DNA of 64,000 nucleotides from Channallabes apus (GCA_030522415.1 CM060121.1:8220976-8284975); one strand, 5' to 3'. Counted from the stretch's first letter, positions 12,060 to 23,660 are shown. Numbers and translations are program-made. Notes: a model not told the origin generated them from the sequence alone.

Positions 12060-12384
12060 GCAACTCCTTCAATGGCCCGTTCCTTTTCTATAATGAAAAA
12101 AAGTCACACTGCCCAATGCACCACATCTACATTACAGGAACTGGGCTGGGTGTTATTGCTACTATACACCCTCCCCTATACGGTTCTGAACACGCTCCAA
12201 GCCATTTGGACATATTTGGACCATTATAAGGGTTCCTAGGAGACCAGCGTTTCAGCAATGAAGCAGGCAGTCCCCGTTTATGGCTCCGGTGAAAACTTTC
12301 TACCATTTTGGTATCCAAGCCCAAGTGAAATGCTGGGATAGGTGTATTATTGGAGCAGGGGACTATATAGAGAAATAAAGGGGT
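12060..12384 (+). pseudogene. Mariner-family transposase C-terminal remnant
   Basis: Plus-strand translation matches the end of mariner transposases with several lesions: an 'LQELGW' block followed by a degraded catalytic-region stretch near 12130-12230, then the closing 'GAGDYIEK' followed by a stop at about 12350-12382. Only the C-terminal third is present and stops interrupt it. The same end motif is seen at 41281-41308. Confidence 0.65.
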
Positions 12385-12589
12385 TATTTCCTTTCATAAT
12401 GGTTAGGGATAAATTAATAAAGCTTTATGTTTTTGTCCCTATAATTATGTTTTTATATATAAAACCTGTTAAGATTTAAATCCTTTAAAAAATATATTAA
12501 TTAAGCATGCACCATATACGATTATTTTGAGAAATCATTCAAGCATTACAGACAAGCTAAATATTTAAGATACTTAAGATACCAAAATA

Positions 12590-12735
12590 ACCTAATTTTT
12601 AAGATACCAATTTTTTTTTCCAGTTATACCAAATTATACCAAATTATACCAAATTATAGGTTATACCAAATTATACCAAATTATACCAAAAGATACCAAT
12701 TTTTAAGATACCAAAATAAGCTAAATATTTAAGAT
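12590..12735. repeat. Short tandem repeat of ttataccaaa units
   Basis: The 10-mer ttataccaaa and close variants recur about six times at 12624-12690, with flanking 'taagataccaa' variants on both sides. AT-rich and unstable by appearance; no coding content. Confidence 0.8.
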
Positions 12736-12769
12736 ATTTAAGACGAGCTAAATATTTAAGATAACATGA

Positions 12770-12950
12770 TTTATTGTCACATTCACGTCTAAGTGCGGTT
12801 AAGGTAAACTCTTATTTGCTTAAGCCAACATCGTAGCCACAAAGATGCTTAAGAGTCATGCTCTACAGTGGCAGCTTGGCATTGCTGGGGCTTGAACTCG
12901 TGACCTTCTGATCAGCAGCTCTGACCCTCTACTGCCCCTGAACAGCACAC
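12770..12950 (-). repeat. Second-type tRNA-derived SINE fragment
   Basis: On the minus strand the sequence reads a box B-like ggtcacgagttcaagcccc followed by 'aatgccaagctgccactg' and ends near 'gtgacaataaatc', the layout of a tRNA-derived SINE. The box A half is degraded. Different from the main SINE family. Confidence 0.55.
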
Positions 12951-14039
12951 GCTTCACTGCACTGTGTCTTTATTTAGATGTTCTGGTTGTAAAGTTTGAA
13001 TTACTGATGAAAATATGGACTTTAGAGGAAGAAAAAAAAAGGATTTCCTAAGGCCCAAAGAAATACTTCAACCACAAGCAACTTTTTTTTTTCCCGCGAA
13101 TTCTGTTAGCAGTGCTAATGCTGCTATATATCAATTATTTACAGCACCACCTCAGGCAGGTAACTGGAGTGTGCACTTCTTCGTTTGCACTTCACCGCTT
13201 TTTGCTTTATGCTGTGGGTGTTTCTGAGCACTCTCTTGATCTGTCTTATCCTTCATCCATTTTCTTATCTGACACACAGCAAAAGACATACAGTAGTTCT
13301 GAAGATTGTGTAAGTCTTGTATTTTTTTCTTTTTTTTTTACTTTGCAATTTACGTCTGTCTTTCCTGTGTTTGCATGTTTGTTGACAGTTTCTTTTTACA
13401 TCATGCAGTATTGATTTCCGTCAGCACAGACATGTAATCAGAGAGCTACTGTATTCTCTCTCTCTCTCTCTCTCCAGTAACTCTGCTACTCCAGGTCACT
13501 CATCTGTTCTGTTGTCACACTACAAGTATGTGTTGATGTGTATTTATAATACAGTCTGTAAGTGTGTCATTATCTGAGTGCGAACAGGAAAGCCACTCTA
13601 TTTTAAAGTAATACTAATTATGGCAGGTGACTCAACCAGTCTGACTGATGTAGTAAAAAATGGAAATGTTCATGGATGTCATTTTATAGATTCTTTTTTT
13701 TTCGTCACTTACAAATGAGGTGAATATCTTGAAATATATTAAAGATGAACGTGACGGGAATGGAGAAAAATTCTTCATGAACAATAGAATGAAACCCCGA
13801 GTAGGCCACATTACAATAGGAGGAGCAGGAATCAATTCAAATTAATGCTTTAAATTTAGCAGCTGATGCGCCAGGAAATGCAATAAAAAGATTTATGTGT
13901 TTTTACCATGTCTGACAAGGATTAGAATTTTAACAAAATTCAGAAAACTATATATTAAACTTTAAAATACTGTATTCATTTGAAACATTAAACATTAAAG
14001 GTTTTTTTTTCCTTTGTAAAAAGTACTTCTGGATAATAT
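12951..14039. other. No gene recognised
   Basis: A (CT)n run of about 20 bases lies near 13454-13474. The small open frames at 13015-13414 have no recognisable domains. Confidence 0.5.
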
Positions 14040-14609
14040 TGTCATGTTTCCTAGGTAAAGTCAACGGACGCAGAATGCAGGGAACTCGTGAACACTTTTA
14101 TTGTTCTTTTTGTAGCGTTCTCAGCAGGGAAATCACATCAAAAAACGTATAAATGAAAACCAAACGAAATACTCCTCCAATGAGGTTTTCCTCGGGCTGG
14201 ATCTGCAGAGAAATGTAACAAATATGGGAGATTAATCACAACAGAGATTCGCAGTCCTATGAGGTTCTTGCTGAACGCTGGCGCCGTGGCCTTGACCTCT
14301 AGTGAGTGATGCCTATCCAGACAGGCTTCTAAGTTGGACCTGCAGACCCAGTTCAGTCCTGGAGAGAAGACACGGACATACAGAGGAGTAAGACGCTGAG
14401 ACAAAACAAACCTAGTGATAACGGTGGACGGACAGGGTGCTACGGGTTCGGCTGGCTTAAATATACACACAGGGGAGAGACACAGGTGAACGTGATTGGT
14501 GATTGGGGTACATACCATCGTAGACACACTAGGGGGAGACAAAGCCATGGCTCAGTAGTCCGGAGACCCAGATCTTATTCTCCCGGGCCGTGATGGTACC
14601 GATGTTACA
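14040..14609 (-). repeat. 3' LTR of gypsy copy 2
   Basis: Identical to 18734-19303 except base 14548. It is followed on the right by gtacccccccctt-like sequence (14610-14622), which on the sense strand is the polypurine tract that primes plus-strand DNA synthesis. Confidence 0.96.
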
Positions 14610-15000
14610 GTACCCCCCCTTCCAGAACCGACCTCCCGAGGGAGGCGAGGGCGCCCCCGGCGTCTGGGGGGGGGGTTTTTTGGACTCGTGACCCGGGTGG
14701 GTTGTTCGCCGGGGGGGCCGGCCCGGAGGTCGGGGAGCCGGGCGATCCGGCCGTTCTTGGTGAAAAGTGGTGATGAGCTCAGGGCTCAAGATGTCTCGGG
14801 CCGGAACCCAGCTTCTCTCCTCCGGGCCGTATCCCTCCCAGTCCACGAGATATTGGAGGGCCCCCCCTCTCCTTCGCGAATCTAATAACCGTGTTACTTT
14901 GAACGCCGGGGTGCCCTCTATCTGCACGGAGCGGAGGACTTTCCTTCCTTCATCTATCGGCAAATCTTTTGAAACGGGAGACTGCCTGGGAGATGCGCGT
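14610..15000 (-). pseudogene. Chromodomain-containing C-terminal end of the gypsy copy 2 pol
   Basis: The minus-strand frame covering 14529-15104 contains '[14 protein letters not shown]' and '[15 protein letters not shown]', the core of a chromodomain (Tyr/Trp cage residues visible), followed by a proline/arginine-rich tail that runs to the LTR. It is out of frame with the integrase ORF (14950-16911). The integrase C-terminal linker of roughly 70 residues expected between them is missing. A deletion near 14955 explains both. In chromoviruses this domain guides integration to marked chromatin. Confidence 0.85.
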
Positions 15001-16911
15001 GTGCGCATCCTCCCACACTCTCTCCGCTGTTTTAAACCACCGGTCCACCGAGGGTACCTCAGTGGGCGTGGCATCCCAAGGGCAAAGCGGAGGCTGAAAA
15101 CCAAGTGTGCATTGAAACGGCGTTAGTCCGGTCGCGGAGTGCACTAATGAATTTTGGGCATACTCCGCCCAAGGTAACCAATTAGCCCAGTCGTGCTGCC
15201 TGCTACTGCAGTATGCACGAAGATATCTCCCGAGTTCTTGGACAGTCTGCTCTGCCTGCCCGTTCGACTCGGGGTGATAGCCCGACGTTAGGCTAACAGT
15301 GGTCCCCAACTTCTGAAAAAATGCTTTCCAGACTTTGGCGATAAATTGGGGACCACGATCAGAAACAATATCTTCGGGCATGCCATAGTAACGAAACACA
15401 GATGTAAAGAGGGCTTCGGCCACTTGGAGGGCGGAGGGGAGAGCGACAAACGGGACAAAATGGCACCCTTTTGAAAAGCGATCTACAATGACCAAAATAA
15501 TAGTGTACCCTCTAGACACCGGCAAATCCGTGACGAAATCCACAGCAATGTGGGACCACGGTCGGTTCGGCGTCGGTAGGGGCATTAATTTACCAACTGG
15601 TAAGCTACGCGAACTCTTTGTGGTAGCGCAAATGGCACAGGACAATACAACTGTCTTTACGGTTTCCCTCATTCTCGGCCACCAATACTTTCGCTCTAGG
15701 ATCTTGAACGTGCGTGTCACGCCGGGGTGCCCTGCGGCTATACTGGTGTGAGCTTGGATGATCACGCGTTCACGAAGCGCTTCGGGAACGTGGGTCCGGC
15801 CCCGAGGGCACCCGGGAGGTACAGGATTTGTTGACCCCCACCGGGCGATCTCGGTATCTAGATCCCACGCCACCGGCGCGATCACGAGCGCCGTAGGCAA
15901 AATAGGCTCAGGATTTTTGTCTGGAATAGGGATTGAATAGTAACGTGACAGCGCGTCTGCTTTTTTATTTTTTGACCCTGGTCGATAGGTGATGTGAAAG
16001 TGGAAACGCGTAAAGAACAGTGCCCACCGGGCTTGTCGAGTGTTTAATCTTTTTGCCTGTTGGATGTATGTTAAATTTTTATGATCAGTCAGGACTACGA
16101 ATGGGTGTTTAGCTCCATCTAGCCAGTGTCTCCACTCCTCTAACGCCGCTTTAATAGCCAGCAGCTCCCTGTTACCGATATCGTAATTGCGTTCGGCAGG
16201 TGTCAGTTTACGAGAAAAAAACGCGCAGGGATGAAGTTTCTCAGGTTGCCCCTGGCGCTGTGATAGTACCGCCCCTATCCCCACCTCGGAAGCGTCTACT
16301 TCCACTATAAATGGTCGCTGTGGATTTGGAAGCCGTAATATAGGTGCGGATGTGAATGCTGTTTTAAGTCTCCGGAAAGCATTTCCGGCTTCTGCCGAAA
16401 ATGCTTTCAAGGTAGTCGGCTTCCCTTTTAGGAGAGAGGTGAGGGGGGCGGCCACCAAGCTAAAGTTCCGAATGAAGCGCCGGTAGAAATTGGCAAACCC
16501 AAGAAAACTTTGTAGCGCCTTTACTGACCTGGGTTCCGGCCATTGTGTTACCACCTCCACCTTTGATTTCTCCATTTCGACCCCCCGTGGCCCTATGCGA
16601 TAGCCCAGAAATGAGATCTCCTGTTTATGGAACTCACACTTCTCCGCCTTCGCGTAGAGCCCATGCGCGCGCAGCCGACGAAGGACGGCGGTTACATGCC
16701 TAACATACTCGGGATAGGACCGTGAGTATATTAGAATATCGTCCAAGTATACTACCACACAACAGTTAAACATATCCCGAAACACGTCATTCATAAACCC
16801 CTGAAACACCGCAGGTGCGTTTACCAGCCCATACGACATCACATTATACTGATAATGGCCCGATGAGGTGCTAAACGCAGTCTTCCATTCATCACCCTTA
16901 CGCACACGCAC
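14950..16911 (-). pseudogene. Gypsy copy 2 pol: RT (most), RNase H, integrase
   Basis: The open frame is 653 codons but its first Met is not a real start; it begins inside RT after the frameshifts at about 16985-17080. Visible in order: RT catalytic 'YLDDILIYS', '[12 protein letters not shown]'; RNase H with '[16 protein letters not shown]', '[18 protein letters not shown]' and 'TDHKNL' (catalytic acids present); integrase zinc-binding His-His-Cys-Cys segment ('HPGVTRTF...CAICATTK'); and the D,D-35-E core ('VDFVTDL', 'SDRGPQF', 'ESNGQAEQ'). It ends at a stop created by the deletion before the chromodomain. Enzymatic centres look intact within this piece; the polyprotein as a whole is not continuous. 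Confidence 0.93.
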
Positions 16912-16984
16912 GAGGTTGTAAGCGCTCCGGAGGTTGAGTTTAGTGAATATGGATGCGTCTCGGAGTTGGTCGATAGCGGCCGGA

Positions 16985-17016
16985 GGTATGTATGGGTAAT
17001 GGTATGTATGGGTAAT
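16985..17016. repeat. 16-bp tandem duplication that shifts the RT frame
   Basis: The unit ggtatgtatgggtaat occurs twice back to back (16985-17000, 17001-17016). Sixteen is not a multiple of three, so the extra copy changes the frame inside the RT palm region. A second frame change lies about 60-70 bp upstream in the sense direction, close to the 'FFFIEKK' block. Confidence 0.85.
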
Positions 17017-17065
17017 GGTAGTGGGTGCTTGTATTTTATTGTTATTGCATTAAGCCCTCTATAAT

Positions 17066-18739
17066 CTATACAGGGCCGCAGGCCCCGCCTTTTTTTTCTA
17101 TAAAAAAGAAACCTGCCGACGCAGGGGACGTGGACCTGCTGATGAGCCCCTGTCGGAGAGCCTCGCGCACGTATTCCTCCATCGCCCCGGTCTCCTCCAG
17201 GGACAACGGATAAACACGCGAACAGGGCGGTGTTTTCCCCGGCAGGAGCTCAATCACGCAGTCCCACGGACGGTGAGGAGGAAGTCTCGCGGCTGCCCTA
17301 ACACTAAATACATCCTTAAAAATCGCATACTCTGGTGGCACACTAACAGACACTTGGTCAATCGGGCTTTCAATAGTGGTGGTCTGGACCGTCAAGGGTA
17401 ACGGTTTACATGATTTGGCGCACCGTGGGGACCATGACTGAATGCGAGGTTTTGCCCAATCAAAATTCGGATTGTGAAAACTGAGCCATGGTAGACCCAG
17501 CACGACGGAATGGCCCTCTTGGGGAAGCACAAAAAATTTTATTTCCTCAAAGTGGCCGGGAAACGTTAATCGGAGGGGCGCAGAGATTGTTTTAAGCGGC
17601 GATTGTGTGAGGGGCTGGCCATCCAGAGCGTGAATCGACATCGGGCACGGAAGCTTCGACACGGGAGCTCGCAGCGCGGAAAGGACAGATGATGAGATGA
17701 GATTGCCAGCCGACCCAGAATCTATTAGGGGAAAAACAGACAAAGTGTTATTCTCAAAGGAAAGGTGTGCAGGTAAACAAAAAGGTGCGTGTGTGCGAGG
17801 TGGGGTGCGGTGAGTTACTTTTAGTAACGGGCATGAGTTGATTTTATGTTTCCCCCCCCCACAGTACAGGCACAGTCCAGACGTCATCCGCCGCGTTCTT
17901 TCTGCTGCTGATAGGTGAGAGGAACCCATTTCCATGGGCTCTGTCGAGGACCGTTCACGCTCGGGAAGCGACAGCTGATGAGATGTAGGTCTACGCTGGG
18001 AGTCGAGCGGTCTTGGTGGTCGCAGCGGGGGGCGCCGCTGCTGGCTGCGCAGGTGCTGGTCAAGCTTGATAGCTAGGGAGATGCAATCTTCTAAAGAGAG
18101 CTCAACATCTCTGCACGCCAATTCCATCTGGATTTCTGCACTCAATCCATCCCGGAATCTCGCCAGTAAGCTCTTTTCGCACCACCCGCTCTCTGCTGCC
18201 AGCACCTGAAACTTAACAGCGTACTCAGAGACGGGCATGCTGCCCTGCTTGATTCGCAGCAGCTGCTGCTCTCCCGTTTTCCCTTGGTCTGGGTGATCAA
18301 ATACTGCGCGAAGGGCCTCGATGAAGCGGTGATACCTGGTTGTCATGGCGCCTCCGGTGCTCCATATTGCCGTAGCCCAGTCCAGCGCGTGCCCAGTAAG
18401 ATGTTGCGTGACGAAGCTCACCTTCTGCGGATCCGTCATGGCGGGGAAGTCCACTAGGTACAACTCGCAGGCGAGCAGGAATCGTCGGCAACCCTCAGGG
18501 TCACCTGCATATCGCTCTGGAGGGGCGGGACGTGGCAGTGTCGGCGCGCCAGGTGCGTGTGGGGGGGCCAGCGGCACCCTTGCAGTGGCGAGTTGGCTTA
18601 CGCTGCATGCCAAGTCATGAACGGCTCTTGCCAAACTGCCGATCTCTTGCTGCTGATCGCGTAGATAGCTATAGAGTCGGGCATTTTCATCAGGCAGGGG
18701 AATTCCTGCTGCGTCCTGAGAGGTCCGTCCATCTGTCAT
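17066..18739 (-). pseudogene. Gypsy copy 2 gag-protease (ORF open, then runs into a frameshift in RT)
   Basis: The open frame is 557 codons. It has a retrotransposon Gag region at about residues 75-230 ('RYAGDPEGCRRFLLACELY', 'FRDGLS'), a CCHC zinc knuckle (C-x2-C-x4-H-x4-C around 'CLYCGGGKHKINSC'), an aspartic protease active site 'LIDSGSAGN', and the first RT residues up to 'FFFIEKK', after which it ends prematurely at 17066. Gag and protease share one frame with no stop between them. The first ATG (18739-18737) lies inside the last six bases of the 5' LTR, so translation would start in U5. Gag forms the particle and protease processes it. Confidence 0.92.
18723..18731 (-). other. Putative self-priming primer-binding site of gypsy copy 2
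   Basis: The sense strand reads TGGACGGAC starting 2 nt inside the 5' LTR edge. It is exactly complementary to sense-strand GTCCGTCCA at 19127-19119 in the 5' LTR, 31 nt downstream of a TATATTTAA box (about 19158-19151), where the transcript should start. Self-priming by the RNA 5' end is established for Tf1 of fission yeast and proposed for the vertebrate sushi group. No match to a tRNA 3' end was noticed. Confidence 0.6.
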
Positions 18740-19303
18740 GTTTCCTAGGTAAAGTCAACGGACGCAGAATGCAGGGAACTCGTGAACACTTTTATTGTTC
18801 TTTTTGTAGCGTTCTCAGCAGGGAAATCACATCAAAAAACGTATAAATGAAAACCAAACGAAATACTCCTCCAATGAGGTTTTCCTCGGGCTGGATCTGC
18901 AGAGAAATGTAACAAATATGGGAGATTAATCACAACAGAGATTCGCAGTCCTATGAGGTTCTTGCTGAACGCTGGCGCCGTGGCCTTGACCTCTAGTGAG
19001 TGATGCCTATCCAGACAGGCTTCTAAGTTGGACCTGCAGACCCAGTTCAGTCCTGGAGAGAAGACACGGACATACAGAGGAGTAAGACGCTGAGACAAAA
19101 CAAACCTAGTGATAACGGTGGACGGACAGGGTGCTACGGGTTCGGCTGGCTTAAATATACACACAGGGGAGAGACACAGGTGAACGTGATTGGTGATTGG
19201 GGTACATACCATCGTAGACACACTAGGGGGAGACAAAGCCACGGCTCAGTAGTCCGGAGACCCAGATCTTATTCTCCCGGGCCGTGATGGTACCGATGTT
19301 ACA
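18734..19303 (-). repeat. 5' LTR of gypsy copy 2
   Basis: 570 bp, TG..CA ends. On the sense strand it has a TATA-like TATATTTAA at about 19158-19151. The predicted RNA start is near 19127. Confidence 0.95.
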
Positions 19304-20021
19304 AATATTATTTAAAAACTACAAGAACAGTTTAGAACTTCATTAAGATGTAAACATTTGATAGACAGGTTAACGAAACAAGGTTTACGGAAATACCTGG
19401 TTTCTATTTTTTTTTTCTGATGTTGTTGTTGTTGATTTGTGCATCGTTAACAGCTAATGTGTCTTTCATATATGCATTAATCTGTAGCAGACAAAGCATG
19501 TAGTGCCGTGATAGCTGTGATAAGATGGATGCGAGTGTCAGTTCAGGTTGCATCATTTTCCAATGTTGAAATCTCCACACCGGTGACCTGAGCGTCATTA
19601 CCTCAAATCCCAGGACAGTCAGGTTTATCTCTCAGCTCTTGCTTGAGTCAGGATTCAGATTAGCTCCTGCATCACATCAAATCTCTTGAGGGATAACAAA
19701 GCATAATAGAAAACTTAAATCCAAAAACTTAAATACTTAAATTCAAAAATCAAAACTATCCTAAGGTTTTTTGAAAAGGATAACAGACCCCCTTGATATA
19801 CTCGAAGTGTATTTAGTAAGGTCGAAGTCCCTAGACAAAATCAATTCAGTACAGAAAATGTCTCTAGACAGGACATGATTCCTCCAGTGTGCCAGAAAAG
19901 ATTACATTTTGTGGCTGGATCGTCAGTCATGTAGGATGATAAGAGGTAGAGTCTGTATGGTCCCTAAACAATGTAGAACTCTGTAGGAAACAGACTCTTG
20001 GCTTTATACAGTATAAATAGT
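19304..20021. other. No gene recognised
   Basis: Flank of the gypsy insertion. AT-rich, no coding similarity, no clear repeat family. Confidence 0.5.
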
Positions 20022-20266
20022 GGAACCTTGGATTACGAGCCTAATTTGTTTTGGAAGCGGGCTTGTATTCCAAAACACTCGTAAACCAAATCAAATTTTC
20101 CCGTAAGAAAGAATGGAAACTCAAATTATTCGTTCCACAGCCCAAAAAAATAAATACATAAAAATAATTAACACAAAATATAAAGTAAAAATAAAACAAA
20201 TTAACCTGCATTTTACCTTTGAAAAGAATCGCGACAGAGCAGTGTTTCTGTGTAGAGCAGAGAGAA

Positions 20267-20334
<68 letters not shown>

Positions 20335-20812
20335 TGTGTGTGTGTGTGTGTGTGTGTCTATGAAGGCGAAAGTAGGAGGGGTCTGTGTGTGTGTGTGTGT
20401 GTGTGGCACGCTGTCCATGACTTGCTTTTGCTTTACACGCGCGCTGTACACACACGCATACAGACACAAAATAAAATATGTTTTACACACACACAAACAC
20501 GTGGTCACAGTGTAATAGTAAACAGTACACGCATGCACGGATGTTGATTATACCAGTAAGAGACGAGCACTAAGACCCAGCAGGGGAGACGATTACCCAC
20601 AATTCCGTAGCACAAGAGAGAGAAAAACCGTTGGCTCAGTTCTGATCATGTGACGCTCAACGTCAGAACAAGAAGCGCATGCGTGATACATGACACTCAG
20701 CACTCGTAAACCAAGACTTGCTTGTTTTCCAAATTATAATTTATTAAAAATCTTGGCTCGCCTTGCGGAACACTTGCAAACCGCTTTACTCACAAGCCGA
20801 GGTTTCACAGCA
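20022..20812. mobile_element. Non-autonomous TIR element carrying a GT microsatellite
   Basis: The left end reads gtggaaccttggattacgag and the right end is its imperfect inverse (…cacaagccgaggtttcac). Inner parts ('attccaaaacactcgtaaacc' and 'ggaacacttgcaaacc') extend the inverted relation. No transposase. A long (GT)n/(CA)n tract fills 20270-20404. Superfamily is not assigned because no clean target duplication is visible. Confidence 0.65.
20270..20404. repeat. (GT)n microsatellite
   Basis: More than 40 GT units with a few interruptions (tctgtg, ctatgaaggcgaaagtaggaggg). The open frames across it are translations of the repeat and not genes. Confidence 0.97.
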
Positions 20813-20939
20813 GGTGGGCTTTCAATCATACTATTCTGCTGATTACTCAACTTGTAATCTTGGACTTACACTAATCGTGTCTCTCCTTTAGGTTGTAAAC
20901 CCATTAAAACGTAGCTTAAGCCAGGTTAGACTCTACTAC

Positions 20940-22565
20940 CCAAGCTATCATGGTGTTACTGGACTTTGTAAGGGCACAATTAACTGAATACCAAAAAGCT
21001 GTTAAAGCTGCAAAAACACAGTATTTCTCAACATTGGCTTCTAATAATTGTTATATGCCTTGTGTGCTTTTTAATACTATAAATTCTGTCTTATATCCTC
21101 CTGTAAGTATATCTTATGAATGGCCTGCTGGTTCATGTAACACTTTCTGCAGTTTTGTATGGATAATATTGCAGCATTTTGAGTCAATGCTTTGTGCATT
21201 GGCACTAACCCTTCTACAGTTGGTATACCTCATAAATTGATTGATCATTTCCAGCTGATATTGTTCATGTCTTTAACAGATATTGTTCTGCACTTGAAAA
21301 TCAATTTCTCATCCTGGTGATTCGATTCCATCCAGCCTGCTTAAACAGTTTTTTATTGCGGTGGGCCTAGCCTCCTTTGTCTTATTAATACCTATGTTAT
21401 TAAAGGACATCTCCTAGATGCTTTTAAACATGCTGTGGTAGAACCTCTACCTCTTTTGAAAAAAATAATAATTTAGATCCTTTAGTTCTGTTAAATTATC
21501 TCTGGGCTTTCTTTTATCTAAAAAAAAATTGGAGAAAGTTATAGATACACATCTACACTCTTATCTGGATGATGCATAGTCTGCACTCTTAAAACAAATT
21601 TCCAGCAGATGCAGGAAATTTTGCTTTTTTCATACTTTTTTGTAATATTGTCCATATTGTGGACCATTAAATCCTCAAAAACTGGTTGAAGCAGTGTAGG
21701 CATCCAAGGGGTCGCACTCAGGTGGTTCTATCTTATCTGGCTAATAGAACTTTCTCAGTCAGTATCCATTTACTTGCTCCACTCAGTTGCAGAGTGCCCC
21801 AGGGGTCCATATTGGGTCCTGCTCTTTCTATCTTTTATCACTAGGGTATATCATTTGGAAACATAGCATCTCCACAGGGAAGGTGTACAGAAAAAGTTAG
21901 ATGGGAATAATATTTAACAACAACCTTAAAACAGATTCATTTAGACATAAACAACAACTTAGATTTTTACAAGATTATTGTAATGCTTTGTAGATTGGTC
22001 TCCCATAATCATCTTTGAACAAGTTACAGTTGATTTAAAATGCGACTGCTCATGCTTTGACTAACACATGGAGGAAATAACATATATACCCCTGTTTTGG
22101 CATTGCTGCACTGAATTCCAGTTAGTTTCAGAGTTGATTTTAATTAATGTTCTTTTGTTTGTCTTTAAAGCTTTAAATTATTTGGCTACCAAATACCTTG
22201 TTGATTTAGTTCCATGCTTTAACATACTCACTTAGATCCTCCCAGCAGCTTCTTTTGTATGTACAGAGGACAAGAACAGAGGTGATCAAGCTTTTGCTGT
22301 AGCTGCTCCAGGGTTGTGGAATAATCTTCATTTTAATATAACATCTGCTACAAATCTTTTAAATCTTTGTTTTAAAAAAACTAATTTCCTGTCTTTGGCA
22401 TTTAATTACTAGAGGATGTTGAGTATCAGGTTTTTTTTGTTTTTTTTTTTCATTTGTATTTCTAGACATTCATGTTTGTGAATTGTTGTTTTGTCCTGAT
22501 GTAAAGCACTTTGTTAATGTTTATTTCTAAATGGTGCTATATAAATAAACTTTATATTTGTATTT
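20940..22565 (+). pseudogene. Decayed L2/CR1-type LINE with 3' end
   Basis: The plus strand carries a pre-RT block ('YQKAVKAAKTQYFS', 'VLFNTINSVL') at about 20980-21110. Degraded RT blocks follow (meaning 'LSDIVH', 'LKHAVVEPLLKK', 'EKVIDTHLHSYL' with stops) to about 21600, then a 'VPQGS.LGPALF' remnant near 21790-21830. It ends with a 3' UTR signature 'gtaaagcactttgttaa..' and 'ggtgctatataaataaa' at 22500-22555. Stops and indels make it inactive. Confidence 0.75.
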
Positions 22566-22599
22566 ATTTAATAAATAAATGTTTATTAACATTAACATT

Positions 22600-23330
22600 T
22601 AACATTTATGTTGATGCATCTAGTCATTCTTCGCAGTTGAAAACACTGTATTTTTTTTTTAAATAGCAGCTATTAAACCTTTGATTAAAAAAATATATGA
22701 CCTTATCCCTTGTCAACTGTAAAACTACAACCCAATATCAATCCTCCTTTTATTTCCAAAGTCCTTGAAAGAGTATAGCTCAGCAGCTTAGACTAAACAT
22801 GGAAAAGGAATAGGATGAAATGTATACAGCCCATGCAATCTTTTAGTTATGGTTTAGCCTCATAACAGTACAGAGACAATACTGGCTAAATTAGTAAATG
22901 ACCAACAGGTAGCCTTCAAACAGGCTTGTTTCTTGAGCTCTATATTTGGTACCATAGATCACAGAAATGTATGTCACTTTTATGCCTCAAGTATTATCTG
23001 GGTAAGCAATATTTGTTTGGTTAACACTAACTTTTCAGTGCATAGAAAAATAGTTAGGTGATCCACAAGGTTATGTTATAGGGCCACTGCTTATTTAAAT
23101 TTATTTGCTGGGTACAGTTGTTCATAAACATAGTTTTAGTTTCCACTGCAATGTGCCTAATTGTTTCAAACTGAATCTTAATTTCCTTCGATTTAAGACA
23201 GAATGTGTAAATAACAGTATACATTGAATGGTGAGTAATATACCTCCATTAATAAATAAGCATTTCTGCTAGGGTCACAAGCGGCTAGACAAGCTTTCTG
23301 GTTGTGTAGTAACTTCAGATACATGTACTA
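22600..23330 (+). pseudogene. Second decayed LINE RT fragment
   Basis: Weak plus-strand RT similarity: 'PPFISKVLER' at about 22740-22775, a degraded fingers/palm region, and a remnant of the '[13 protein letters not shown]' block near 23055-23100 followed by 'KHSFSFHCNA'-like coding near 23120-23150. Related to the neighbouring LINE or to the Rex1-type copy; too decayed to decide. Confidence 0.55.
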
Positions 23331-23399
23331 AATTATCATGCAAAACCTGAGGGAATTTTTAGTATATTGTGAATCCAGCACTTTGTTCTTGGTCAGAAA

Positions 23400-23660
23400 G
23401 TGCAGCATCTTTGTAGCGCGGCCACATAAAGGGACATTTTTTTAATAACAGGGAAAGGATTGAAGAGCTAATGCTGCTCACCTGTGGCCAAAGATGTGCC
23501 CTAGCGGTTGCTATTTTCCCCTTTTGACAGTGTTGGTCACCAGGCAAGCTCCCGCGCGCATGCGCAATCGCGACGCGAGGGAACCCGGATGTGAATCTGA
23601 TCACGTGTGCCGGCAAAAGGCGGAACCGGCGAGGAAGCCGGCACGGAGAGATTACTACAG
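23400..23660. promoter_or_regulatory. CpG-containing segment with an NRF1-like palindrome
   Basis: Within AT-rich surroundings, 23545-23660 is GC-rich with many CpGs and includes gcgcgcatgcgcaa (about 23551-23564), which fits the NRF1 consensus. It could be a promoter or the 5' region of a mobile element. No downstream gene was identified, so function is inference only. Confidence 0.3.

Larger units (their letters stand above)
14040..19303 (-). mobile_element. Young, structurally complete Ty3/gypsy retrotransposon (copy 2)
   Basis: The element is 5264 bp and is flanked by a perfect 5-bp target duplication aatat (14035-14039 and 19304-19308). Its two 570-bp LTRs start tgtcatg and end gttaca on the plus strand and, by eye, differ at a single base (14548 T versus 19242 C), which indicates a recent insertion. 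Genes run on the minus strand: gag-protease, RT, RNase H, integrase, then a chromodomain, placing it among chromovirus-type gypsy elements. The coding region carries frameshifts and a deletion, so this copy is not autonomous. Confidence 0.96.

Noticed and set aside
14138..14548. 136-codon minus frame, repeated at 18832-19242
   Set aside because: Both copies lie in the two LTRs of gypsy copy 2; this is LTR sequence that happens to be open.
20041..20547. Cys/Val- and His/Thr-repeat proteins on both strands
   Set aside because: Translation of a GT/CA microsatellite.
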